A stretch of 9,559 nucleotides of DNA, from NCBI GenBank assembly GCA_031279965.1, contig JAITHM010000089.1, positions 1 through 9,559 of the forward strand, given 5' to 3'. The notes beneath the pieces were generated by a model, which worked only from the letters and a program-made list of their open reading frames with translations, was not told where the DNA came from and made no database searches. Of this stretch, positions 1 to 7,010 are shown one piece after another; position 1 is the stretch's first letter; each line of letters opens with the position of its first letter. A program made the position numbers and the translations under genes. Origin of the DNA: Spirochaetaceae bacterium. GTDB taxonomy: Bacteria; Spirochaetota; Spirochaetia; Treponematales; Breznakiellaceae.

Positions 1-89
<89 letters not shown>

Positions 90-118
90 GGTTCACCGCC
101 TGTTTTCATACTGGAAGC

Positions 119-148
119 AGGGTAACACGAGGCGGGAATTTTTGTCAA
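119..148 (-). promoter_or_regulatory. Candidate promoter for the left-edge frame
   Basis: On the minus strand a perfect -35 TTGACA (143-148) is followed after 18 bases by TACCCT (119-124), preceded by TG plus one base as in an extended -10. Transcription would start near 112, giving a short leader of about 23 bases before the ATG at 89. The -10 matches consensus at only three of six positions, so the extended TG motif carries much of the case. Confidence 0.4.
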
Positions 149-221
149 GCGGGGGCGGGTGCTTTTTTCATGTTCGCTGGTTGCGGGTAAAGGAAGCTTT
201 GAAAAAGAACATATAACAGTT

Positions 222-557
222 TTAAAACGATGCCCGGTAATCAAGGTAATCAATATATCGATTAAAAAACGCGCCTTTGGGAGAGACTTTAATGCTAAAA
301 CCTGCTTCACATCCGGCGCTTCCTGATTCGATCCATTGCACTTGTGCTTTAAGCTCAAATTCCGCGATATTGGCGCTTGCTTCTGGATAGACAACAATCA
401 TATAGACTTCTCCGGTGTTAATGTGCATTGGCACGGCACTTTCAAGACGGCACCCAGTTACGCTCAGATCCTTAACAAGTGCCCGTCCCGAAAAAGCGCC
501 CTCAATTGTTGCCTCAGCAAGTGCCGCCCATCGTTGGTTTTTACGTTCAAAAAACAC
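222..557 (-). CDS. PilZ domain protein (probable c-di-GMP receptor)
   Basis: A 111-residue single-domain protein, the usual length for a stand-alone PilZ. Both cyclic di-GMP binding signatures are visible: RxxxR at residues 5-9 (RKNQR) and DxSxxG at residues 30-35 (DLSVTG). It is therefore predicted to bind the second messenger and to act as a cytoplasmic adaptor, typically on motility, adhesion or surface polysaccharide. No membrane segment or partner domain is present. The start is GTG at 555-557, chosen because AGGAG (564-568) sits 6 bases before it and the RxxxR motif follows at once. That ribosome site lies in the last codons of the preceding hydrogenase-like chemoreceptor gene. The intergenic gap is 3 bases, so co-transcription and translational coupling are likely. 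The target of the PilZ protein cannot be read from the sequence. Confidence 0.9.
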   Translation of the reverse strand: MFFERKNQRWAALAEATIEGAFSGRALVKDLSVTGCRLESAVPMHINTGEVYMIVVYPEASANIAEFELKAQVQWIESGSAGCEAGFSIKVSPKGAFFNRYIDYLDYRASF

Positions 558-560
558 GGC

Positions 561-2648
561 CTACTCCTGTGCGGCATCTGCTTTTGCTTTGTCAAGTGAG
601 GAAATCAACCCCTGTATGCGTTCAAGTTCTTCTATAATGCTCTGTGATGATTCTCCAAGGGTTTCCGACTTATCATTCATCAATTTAAGATCGGAAGTTA
701 AATCTTTGCTTCTGTTGTTAAGCTCCTCATGTGTTCTAATGATTTCGCTAAAACTGTGGCCGGCAACTTCGACTTCGCCTATCATTTCTTCCAGCAGTGT
801 ATCTGCCTTGTTTGAAAGCCGCAGTGAATCACCAATTTGTTTGACAATATTCTTGATGTTTGCCGAGATAATCCCCGCATTCTCGCCGGTTTTACTGGCA
901 AGATTACGAACCTCACTTGCCACAACGGCGAAGCCCCGCCCCGACTCCCCTGCGTGCGCGGCTTCAATAGCGGCATTCATCGCCAAAAGATTTGTTGAAG
1001 TAGAAATATCTTCGATAACATCGGCAATTCCCGCAATTTCATTGGTTGTTTTTTCAACTTCGGTAAATGATGCAAGCATTGCCTGCATATCCTTTTTGGT
1101 TGCCTGTGCCGATGTTTGCAGCGAGTCAATATTCTGCCGTTTTTCTTCAGCAGCTACGGTTACTGAATGAATTTGTGCGATCATCTTATTCATCTTTGCA
1201 CTGGAAGAAAGTAGTGTTTCACCAAGTTCGCTGGTGCTGGTTATGTAATTTGAAACTCTCGTGTAGAGCTGAGAAAGCGTTATGCGCGATTTTTCGATTT
1301 CTTTAATAAGTGTATTGGCAAGTTGAATGGCGTTGGAGCGCAGTTTTTCTTCTTCTTCTGCTTTGTTTTTCAAAAAATGATGGCAATTTTCAGGACGGTT
1401 AATCGTATTAAAAATCGCAACAGCCATTGCCCTGCAGGAGCCGTACCCACACGCGGTACAGTTATACATGTCTTGTTCGCTTGACTTGTTCATTGATAAA
1501 AACACACTGTGAAGCTCCGCATTGCTTGGCTCACGATAGCGTCTGCGACGTTCGCTTAAATCAGTATAAGTGCGTGTATAAATGCTTTCTTTCCAGTATT
1601 TTCGCAGGTTTCGCTTAAGTTTAGAGCCTAAAAAACTCTTTTTGTTAGTTTCAATGTGCTCTTTTGCACGCCGCGAAATCATGTATTCAAGCCGGTCAAC
1701 CGGCATACCAACATTACCCGTTCCAGGCCCGCCGTTACAGCCCAGCTCGCAATTAAGGCAATCAACAATGAAGGGCGCCGTCCCCTCTTTGATCATGTCG
1801 GGAAGCTCGTGGAAGTATTTATACACAACTTCTGGCCCTTCAATTTTCCGGATGGAGTTAACCAAATTAGGCGCTTCCCGGGCGGCGGTCGCACGCAAGC
1901 CGCCCGGTGAAGAAAAGAGTACGCCGCGTTCGGCAAGCGGGCCGTCGTATTTGACCCGCTCAAAGCTGGAAAGACGAACACTGTCATTTTTTATTTTTTG
2001 TTTAAGGCTGTTCATGGTCACGTTATAATGAATAAGGCCTGTCTCGGCAAATTCCCGGGTTTTAGCGGCGCACGGAGAAATTGCGGCAATTTTTGCGTTT
2101 TTATATTTTTTAGAGAAAAATTCTTTAATCATAACTGCCGTATGAAGCATAGGACTCTGTGCAGGGGCAAGATATTTAAGGAGCTCAGGCTGATATATTT
2201 CGCAATAGCTTACCAGAGCAGGGCAGGGCTGGGCTATGATGATGGGCGGTTTATATTTTTCGGCATGGGCAAGATATGATTTAACGGTAAGTTCTGCACC
2301 AAAAGAGACATCGAATACGGCTTTTACGCCAATTGCTTTAAGATAGCCATTGAGCCGGTAAATATCTTCAAAAACGGCTGCGGCAGAGGGGGCAACAATG
2401 GCAACGATCTCTTCCCCGGCTTCAAGAGCCGTGTAAAAAGCGGAAGTATCATCGTTATACGAACGTGCTTTCTGTAAACACGCAGGAATACAACGTCCAC
2501 AACCAATGCAAAGTTCGTCGATAACTTGAACGCTGCCAGACGCATCAATACATATCTTGACTGGACAAGCTGTAATGCATGTTAGACAGTTGTTGCATCT
2601 GTCTTTGTCTATTGTAATAAGGGGGCGAGGCATAACGCCATTATCCAT
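561..2648 (-). CDS. Soluble chemoreceptor with ferredoxin, [FeFe]-hydrogenase-like and Fe-S domains
   Basis: A 695-residue cytoplasmic fusion. Residues 18-28 and 47-57 hold two four-cysteine ferredoxin motifs for [4Fe-4S] clusters. Residues about 80-320 resemble the H-cluster domain of iron-only hydrogenases: a PCP form of the first motif (Cys142), SPCAAK (Cys193), and DCLNCELGCNGG (Cys297, 300, 304). Residues 397-422 form a further cluster motif, C-x2-C-x4-C-x16-C. A coiled coil then leads to a methyl-accepting signalling domain whose hairpin tip (about 541-585, with NLLAMNAAIEAAHAGE and GRGFAVVASEVRNLA) is intact. It should therefore couple to CheW/CheA. No transmembrane helix or HAMP domain is seen. 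In the TSCCP-type motif the proton-donating cysteine is replaced by Pro141, as expected for a sensor and not a turnover enzyme. The ATG at 2648 is preferred over one at 2687 because GGAGGT lies 5 bases before it. Whether the ligand is H2, redox state or something else is inference. Confidence 0.88.
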   Translation of the reverse strand: MDNGVMPRPLITIDKDRCNNCLTCITACPVKICIDASGSVQVIDELCIGCGRCIPACLQKARSYNDDTSAFYTALEAGEEIVAIVAPSAAAVFEDIYRLNGYLKAIGVKAVFDVSFGAELTVKSYLAHAEKYKPPIIIAQPCPALVSYCEIYQPELLKYLAPAQSPMLHTAVMIKEFFSKKYKNAKIAAISPCAAKTREFAETGLIHYNVTMNSLKQKIKNDSVRLSSFERVKYDGPLAERGVLFSSPGGLRATAAREAPNLVNSIRKIEGPEVVYKYFHELPDMIKEGTAPFIVDCLNCELGCNGGPGTGNVGMPVDRLEYMISRRAKEHIETNKKSFLGSKLKRNLRKYWKESIYTRTYTDLSERRRRYREPSNAELHSVFLSMNKSSEQDMYNCTACGYGSCRAMAVAIFNTINRPENCHHFLKNKAEEEEKLRSNAIQLANTLIKEIEKSRITLSQLYTRVSNYITSTSELGETLLSSSAKMNKMIAQIHSVTVAAEEKRQNIDSLQTSAQATKKDMQAMLASFTEVEKTTNEIAGIADVIEDISTSTNLLAMNAAIEAAHAGESGRGFAVVASEVRNLASKTGENAGIISANIKNIVKQIGDSLRLSNKADTLLEEMIGEVEVAGHSFSEIIRTHEELNNRSKDLTSDLKLMNDKSETLGESSQSIIEELERIQGLISSLDKAKADAAQE

Positions 2649-2652
2649 GAAG

Positions 2653-2658
2653 ACCTCC
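2653..2658 (-). promoter_or_regulatory. Ribosome binding site that sets the chemoreceptor start
   Basis: GGAGGT on the minus strand lies 5 bases before the ATG at 2646-2648. The upstream in-frame ATG codons at 2687 and 2660 lack such a site; the one at 2660 immediately abuts this GGAGG. This makes the 695-residue form the likely product. Confidence 0.75.
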
Positions 2659-2692
2659 ATTGCGGCGCTGTGCCGCTCAAAATTCATATTCT

Positions 2693-2721
2693 AGTATAGC
2701 GCATAGTTTTTTGAAAGACTA
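2693..2721 (-). promoter_or_regulatory. Weak candidate promoter for the chemoreceptor-PilZ operon
   Basis: TATACT on the minus strand (2693-2698) is a good -10, with five of six consensus bases. It would give a leader of about 38 bases to the ATG at 2648. No clear -35 is present 16-18 bases upstream (around 2715-2722), so an activator or an alternative factor may be needed, or the call may be wrong. Confidence 0.35.
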
Positions 2722-2962
2722 GACGGATAAGTAAGAGGTCTTGTTTCTTCTGCCCGCCGTGGCCGCCCGTTCCCGGCCCACAACAAGCCGTCCGCTCGCC
2801 GCCCCCACTGTCAAAGAAAGGTGAAAATTTCCTGCTAAATGAAGTAATAATTTGAAGTTTTAGTAAAGAAGCCTAAAGATTTTTGTCATACTTATCTCCC
2901 TGCAAATATTCTCACGAAATTTTTCATTTTTATTCACACAACCTGTTTCAGGACTTGACAAT

Positions 2963-2990
2963 TTTGAATTACCGGTTTGTGCTTTACACT
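2963..2990 (+). promoter_or_regulatory. Weak candidate promoter for the START-like/MscS operon
   Basis: TACACT at 2985-2990 could be a -10 with four of six consensus matches. TTTGAA at 2963-2968 would be a poor -35 at 16 bases. A perfect TTGACA at 2955-2960 lies 24 bases from the same -10, too far for an ordinary housekeeping promoter. The exact start of transcription is therefore uncertain. Something near here probably drives the plus-strand genes, because the upstream gene is divergent. Confidence 0.3.
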
Positions 2991-3019
2991 TTTTGGAAAA
3001 ATCAGTAGGTTTGATTATT

Positions 3020-3661
3020 ATGAAATTAATTACTATGGTATGTACGGTTTGTGCCGTGCTCAACAGTACAGCGCTGTTTGGACAGGCGGCGCTGGCGAAG
3101 GGATTAAACGAGGCTGGCCTGCGAAGCCTTATTGATAAACCAACAGTTATTACATCGAGTGTGCAGGAAAAGCCAAAAACAGCAGACGGCAAAGTGTATT
3201 TTGAAACATCTTCTGATGCTCATGTTGTTTCGTCTCAGCCTATCGAAAAAATTTATGCGGTGCTTAACGACTTTGCAAATTATCCCAAATACTTTAGTGG
3301 AAGTAAAAAGGTTGAGGTGCTCAGTTCTTCAAACGAAGGGAAACTTGTCAAGGCAACGGCTGGTGCGGCGCTGATAACAATTATATATGTGTATCAGCAA
3401 ACAGAGCCTCTCAACAGCGCAGCGGAACATCATATCGTTCGTCAGGGCATCAATAAAGACAGTGATGAGCGCATGCAGAATATGCATACTGAGTATTATG
3501 TTAAAACTGTTACCATTGACGGCAAACCGTATACGTATCTAAGAATACTTGATAAAGTTGATTATCTTTCAGGAGTTGTTGGCAATTACATGAAGAACAA
3601 TAACGAAAAATCACAGAAATCAGGTTTGCAGGATATTATAAAAGCCGCCTCGAAAAAATAG
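3020..3661 (+). CDS. Exported SRPBCC/START-like domain protein
   Basis: A 213-residue protein with an apparent Sec signal peptide: Lys2, a hydrophobic run to about residue 20, then AALA at 23-26 as a likely cleavage site. There is no lipobox cysteine, so a soluble periplasmic location is inferred. From about residue 60 it has the look of the SRPBCC/START fold: a first strand, then a helix with PIEKIYAVLNDFANYPKYF (74-92), a pattern common in polyketide cyclase/COQ10-type members. These proteins usually bind a hydrophobic ligand in a cavity, but no ligand can be named here. The ATG at 3020 is preferred over a TTG at 2993 because it starts directly at the signal peptide; AGG at 3007-3009 is a weak ribosome site. 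The MscS-type gene begins 8 bases after its stop, so the two probably form one envelope-related operon. The family call is by pattern recognition and is moderate. Confidence 0.65.
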   Translation: MKLITMVCTVCAVLNSTALFGQAALAKGLNEAGLRSLIDKPTVITSSVQEKPKTADGKVYFETSSDAHVVSSQPIEKIYAVLNDFANYPKYFSGSKKVEVLSSSNEGKLVKATAGAALITIIYVYQQTEPLNSAAEHHIVRQGINKDSDERMQNMHTEYYVKTVTIDGKPYTYLRILDKVDYLSGVVGNYMKNNNEKSQKSGLQDIIKAASKK

Positions 3662-3669
3662 TTGTTTTT

Positions 3670-4935
3670 ATGAAAATGCGTTTTGCATTGATTTTACCGC
3701 TCATTGCCGGAATGGCACACACAGTATTTGCTGGTCTTGGCAGTGAGCAGGTTGTAGATTACGAAGAAATTACTGAAGATTTGCCGTTCTTTGTACGGCT
3801 TGGTATAGCAAGCGCCATTGTCCTTGTTCAGGCGCTTTTGATTTGGGGGACTTTTTCTCTTGCACGATTTGCTCAACAGCGGGCAAACGAATATGGCGTA
3901 AAAAATATCAAGCCGGTTCGTTTTAAAGCATTGGTGCTTCTTGAACCACATCATATTATATCAGTTGTTTCCTTTCTGATAAACGCGCTTAAATATCTGC
4001 TTTCGGTACTTCAGCTTGTAATTACAGTTCCGCTTATTTTTAGTTTTTTTGATCAGACAAAAAACTTTGCCTCAACTCTTTTTAGCTATATACTAACGCC
4101 GGTAAAAAATTTTGCGATAAGCTTTATTACGTATATTCCCAATCTTATTACCATCATCATAACACTTATTATTGCACGCTATGCTTTGCGGGCGTTAAAG
4201 TTTTTTGTTATGCAAATTGAGCGTGGCAAACTGGCAATCCCTGGTTTTTATGCTGAATGGGCGCAGCCGACATTCAATATATTACGGGTTTTGCTGATTG
4301 CATTTACCGTTGCCATTGTTTATCCGCATCTGCCAAATTCTGAATCAGATATTTTTAAAGGCGTTTCCGTGCTTGTCGGTGTTCTGTTTTCGCTTGGTTC
4401 AAGCTCGGTAGTTGGGAATCTTATATCCGGCATTGTTATGACGTATATGCGGCCATTTCAGGTTGGTGACCGCATCAAAATAAATGACGTAACCGGCTTT
4501 GTAATTGAACGCGGGCCGATGGTGATCCGAATCCGCACCCACAAAAATGAAATTATTTCATTCCCCAATCAAATGGTGATGAATAATGCAATAACAAACT
4601 ATACCGCGCCCACCGTTGAGAGCCTGCCCGGTCTTATTGTGCATGCCTCCATTACGATGGGCTACGATGTTCACTGGCAGAAAGTGCACGAAATTCTTCT
4701 TGCCGCGGCGGATAAAACGCTTCATACTGAAAAAAATCCGCCGCCCTTTGTACATCAGCTTAAATTGGATGATTTTTATTGCTGGTACGAAATCAATGTT
4801 TATACACGAAAGGCTGATGTTCTCCCCGCCATATACAGTAATTTATACCTGAATATCCAAAACGGGTTTGCGGAAAACGGCATTAGTATGTATGCGCCGC
4901 ATTTTCAGGTTGAAAAACGAGTTGCAGAAATATAG
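3670..4935 (+). CDS. MscS-family mechanosensitive ion channel
   Basis: A 421-residue inner-membrane protein. Residues 1-22 look like a signal peptide or first helix. Hydrophobic segments follow at about 40-65, 97-127, 148-176 and 202-220. The pore-lining helix and adjoining beta domain carry the MscS signature: glycine/serine-rich GVLFSLGSSSVVGNLISG (237-254), then RPFQVGDRIKI (261-271) and SFPNQMVMNNAITNY (297-311). The C-terminal half (about 320-415) fits the cytoplasmic vestibule. It should open under membrane tension and release solutes on hypo-osmotic shock. It is longer than E. coli MscS because of extra N-terminal helices. The ATG at 3670 lacks a good ribosome site (a second ATG at 3676 is no better), which suggests translational coupling to the START-like gene 8 bases upstream. 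The stop lies 10 bases from the stop of the convergent minus-strand gene. Confidence 0.92.
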   Translation: MKMRFALILPLIAGMAHTVFAGLGSEQVVDYEEITEDLPFFVRLGIASAIVLVQALLIWGTFSLARFAQQRANEYGVKNIKPVRFKALVLLEPHHIISVVSFLINALKYLLSVLQLVITVPLIFSFFDQTKNFASTLFSYILTPVKNFAISFITYIPNLITIIITLIIARYALRALKFFVMQIERGKLAIPGFYAEWAQPTFNILRVLLIAFTVAIVYPHLPNSESDIFKGVSVLVGVLFSLGSSSVVGNLISGIVMTYMRPFQVGDRIKINDVTGFVIERGPMVIRIRTHKNEIISFPNQMVMNNAITNYTAPTVESLPGLIVHASITMGYDVHWQKVHEILLAAADKTLHTEKNPPPFVHQLKLDDFYCWYEINVYTRKADVLPAIYSNLYLNIQNGFAENGISMYAPHFQVEKRVAEI

Positions 4936-4945
4936 GTCAGGTGTT

Positions 4946-5524
4946 TTAATTGCATGTGGAATGTCTGGCAGTGCAGGACGTATCATTTTTTTTCAGATGC
5001 TTGTTTCCAAATTTAGAATTGCTAAGCCAGAGAGGGCGGCCTGTTTTCCATTCAAATGAAGACGGATAAGAAAGAGGGCGGATTACCATATTGGCAAATG
5101 CACAGGTGCTCAACGGTTCCATGACAGGTTCAGACACCGTTTTTCCGGTTAAGCCGCTGCTGTGTGCGGTATAGCAGAGTGTTGGAGGAAAGCGCTGTAT
5201 GACAGCGTTGGCAGGTATATCAAGGCCGGGCAACACCAACTCTTGACCATAAACAATATGCCACGGCAGAGAAATTGTGCGGAACATTCCCGGTGGAATT
5301 TTTCCCCGGCGGCCGTTACACAAAGTCCATGCACGAAGAGTTTCTGCGGCCTGTTTTAGTTCAATTCGTTCAAGAGGTCTTCGAAGCAGCGCTAGCGGGG
5401 CAGCAACAGGAAACGAAAATACATCCGGCGATCCTACAGCGGCGCAGACACAGCGGTATTTGCTTATCCGCGCGACAATTTCCCGGTGAGGTATAAGGAC
5501 GACAAACCGCAGAAATGTTGTCAT
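4946..5524 (-). CDS. Uncharacterised 192-residue protein coupled to atpB
   Basis: I do not recognise the family. The protein has no predicted membrane segment or signal peptide and contains several cysteines. It starts with a hydrophobic strand (FLRFVVLIPH, 4-13), then SFPVAAPLALL, and near the C terminus FANMVIRPLS and SFEWKTGRPLWL. The order of strands and helices loosely recalls 2'-5' RNA ligase/2H phosphoesterase proteins, but the HxT/S catalytic motifs are absent, so this is only a suggestion. It does not resemble V-ATPase subunit D, which normally follows subunit B. The gene is likely real: its ATG (5522-5524) overlaps the atpB stop as ATGA, a typical translational coupling. The last 20 or so residues are polar and may be a lineage-specific tail. 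Confidence 0.6.
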   Translation of the reverse strand: MTTFLRFVVLIPHREIVARISKYRCVCAAVGSPDVFSFPVAAPLALLRRPLERIELKQAAETLRAWTLCNGRRGKIPPGMFRTISLPWHIVYGQELVLPGLDIPANAVIQRFPPTLCYTAHSSGLTGKTVSEPVMEPLSTCAFANMVIRPLSYPSSFEWKTGRPLWLSNSKFGNKHLKKNDTSCTARHSTCN

Positions 5525-6909
5525 TCACCACAGTCTTTTGCGTGCATATATTTTTCAATATATTCTTGCTTGATGCGCAGCAGGTCTTCTGGTGGAAGTC
5601 CCGCAAGAAGCCGCCAGCCTATGTCAAGCGTTTGCGCAATCGAACGGTCTTCCATTTCTCCTTGTGAAAGAAAATCCTGTTCAAAGCGTTCCCCGAATTT
5701 AAGATAGAGCTTATCTGTCTCGGAAAGTTCTTCTTCGCCGATAATCGACGCCAAATTCCGCACGGATTTTACTTTCGAATATGCGGCGAAAAGCTGGCTT
5801 GATACATCTTTGTGATCTTCCCGCGTCATGCCAGGACCAATGCCGTCTTTCATGAGCCGGGAAAGACTGGGAAGACCGGCAACCGGCGGATACACGCCCT
5901 TTTGCGCAAGTTCACGGTCTAGCACAATTTGCCCTTCGGTGATGTATCCTGAAAGGTCGGGAATAGGGTGTGAAATATCATCGTTGGGCATGGTGAGTAT
6001 CGGAATTTGCGTTATTGAGCCTGACGAGCCTTGCACCTTTCCTGCACGTTCATAGAGTGATGCCAAATCGGAATATAAATAGCCGGGATAACCCTTCCGG
6101 CTGGGAACCTCGCCGCGTATCGATGAAACTTCACGCAGCGCTTCGCAGTAGTTGGTCATGTCGATCATTACGACAAGAACATGCATGTTGCGCTGGTAGG
6201 CAAGGTATTCTGCCGCGGTAAGAGCCGCGCGGGGAGCAATAAGCCGTTCAAGCGAAGGAGAATCGGCTAGCGAGAGAAACATTACAACATTGGCAAGTAC
6301 GCCGGAGTGCTCAAAATCATCCAAAAAGAAACGCGCTACATCGTATTTTACGCCCATAGCGCAAAATACAATAACAAAACTTTCATCAGCGTTTAAAATC
6401 TTTGCCTGCCGGACAATTTGAGCGGCAAGCCTGTTGTGAGGGAGCCCATTGCCAGAGAAAATAGGTAGTTTTTGGCCGCGTATCAGGGTGTTCATTCCAT
6501 CAATGGCCGAAATGCCTGTTTGAATAAAATCACGAGGGTATGTTCGGGCATAGGGATTCATCGGCAGACCGTTTACATCAAGACAGGTTGAAGAAAAAAT
6601 TGGAGCATAACCATCAATTGCTTCACCAAGACCATTAAAAATACGGCCTAAAAGGCCCGGGCCAACTCGTAATTCCATCGGTTTGCCAAGAAATTCAACC
6701 CGCGAGTCGCTTGCGGAAAGCCCCGATGTCGCTCCAAAAATCTGTACTGCGGCATACGAACTATCAAGATCGATTACGCGCCCCAGCCGGCGCGCCCCAG
6801 CCCGGTCGTAAACAGCTACGACTTCGTTAAACCCAACCCCGCGGCTCCGCTCTGTGACAACAACGGGGCCTTCAATACGTGATAAACCGCGATACTCAAT
6901 GCCGCGCAT
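5521..6909 (-). CDS. atpB: V-type ATPase subunit B
   Basis: A 462-residue non-catalytic nucleotide-binding subunit of the V1/A1 headpiece, which alternates with three A subunits in the ring that couples ATP to H+ or Na+ movement. The N terminus, MRGIEYRGLSRIEGPVVV, is the expected beta-barrel start of the Thermus/Enterococcus-like B class. The degenerate P-loop region of B subunits is present (RGQKLPIFSGNGLPHN, 144-159), as are VPSRKGYPGYLYSDLASLYERAG-type residues (268-290) and the alpha/beta signature PPVAGLPSLS (341-350). An upstream ATG at 7041 would add 44 residues unlike any B subunit, encoded partly by the heptamer repeat and beginning upstream of the predicted transcript start, so 6909 is chosen. 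The ribosome site is weak. No subunit A precedes it and no D follows; the partner genes must be elsewhere, or this is a separated paralogue. Confidence 0.95.
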   Translation of the reverse strand: MRGIEYRGLSRIEGPVVVTERSRGVGFNEVVAVYDRAGARRLGRVIDLDSSYAAVQIFGATSGLSASDSRVEFLGKPMELRVGPGLLGRIFNGLGEAIDGYAPIFSSTCLDVNGLPMNPYARTYPRDFIQTGISAIDGMNTLIRGQKLPIFSGNGLPHNRLAAQIVRQAKILNADESFVIVFCAMGVKYDVARFFLDDFEHSGVLANVVMFLSLADSPSLERLIAPRAALTAAEYLAYQRNMHVLVVMIDMTNYCEALREVSSIRGEVPSRKGYPGYLYSDLASLYERAGKVQGSSGSITQIPILTMPNDDISHPIPDLSGYITEGQIVLDRELAQKGVYPPVAGLPSLSRLMKDGIGPGMTREDHKDVSSQLFAAYSKVKSVRNLASIIGEEELSETDKLYLKFGERFEQDFLSQGEMEDRSIAQTLDIGWRLLAGLPPEDLLRIKQEYIEKYMHAKDCGE

Positions 6910-6971
6910 GGCACCATAGTAGCACGCATCTTCTAAAGTGTGAAGTAGTATTCGCCCTGGCGACAGATGAC

Positions 6972-7007
6972 TTGACAATTTGTATTTCCCAGGTAAAATG
7001 GTATTAT
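6972..7007 (+). promoter_or_regulatory. Candidate plus-strand promoter for the mutase-glycosyltransferase operon
   Basis: A perfect -35 TTGACA (6972-6977) is followed after 16 bases by TAAAAT (6994-6999), five of six consensus bases. An overlapping extended -10, TGGTATTAT (6999-7007), is an alternative. Transcription would start at about 7006-7014, at the edge of the heptamer repeat, leaving a leader of roughly 250 bases before the ATG at 7262. It lies upstream of, and faces, the atpB promoter. Confidence 0.55.
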
Positions 7008-7010
7008 GAA

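Larger units (their letters stand above)
2649..3019. other. Divergent intergenic region with a G+C-rich, C-skewed segment
   Basis: This 371-base stretch separates the divergent chemoreceptor and START-like operons. It contains the candidate promoters for both. It also holds a distinctive block at 2751-2810: by hand count 47 of 60 bases are G or C, with C about twice as frequent as G on the plus strand. The sequences on both sides are A+T-rich. The block shows an imperfect small inverted repeat (2759-2779, TGGCCG...CGGCCCA) but no convincing terminator, and no reading frame that I recognise. No RNA gene was identified. Confidence 0.6.

Noticed and set aside
415..1170. 251-residue serine-rich plus-strand frame
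   Set aside because: It lies antisense to the chemoreceptor's methyl-accepting domain and the end of the PilZ overlap region, shows no domain motifs, and has no ribosome site. It is a shadow of the real minus-strand gene.
2649..2687. Longer chemoreceptor N terminus from ATG at 2687
   Set aside because: No ribosome site precedes it, it overlaps the predicted -10 to +1 region, and a GGAGGT sits just before the ATG at 2648.
2759..2779. Hairpin in the G+C-rich block as an intrinsic terminator
   Set aside because: The stem is about 6 base pairs with a bulge, there is no T-run after it on either strand, and no gene ends there.
4946..5524. V-type ATPase subunit D after subunit B
   Set aside because: The protein lacks the long coiled-coil, Lys/Leu-rich helices of subunit D and has a beta-rich look instead.
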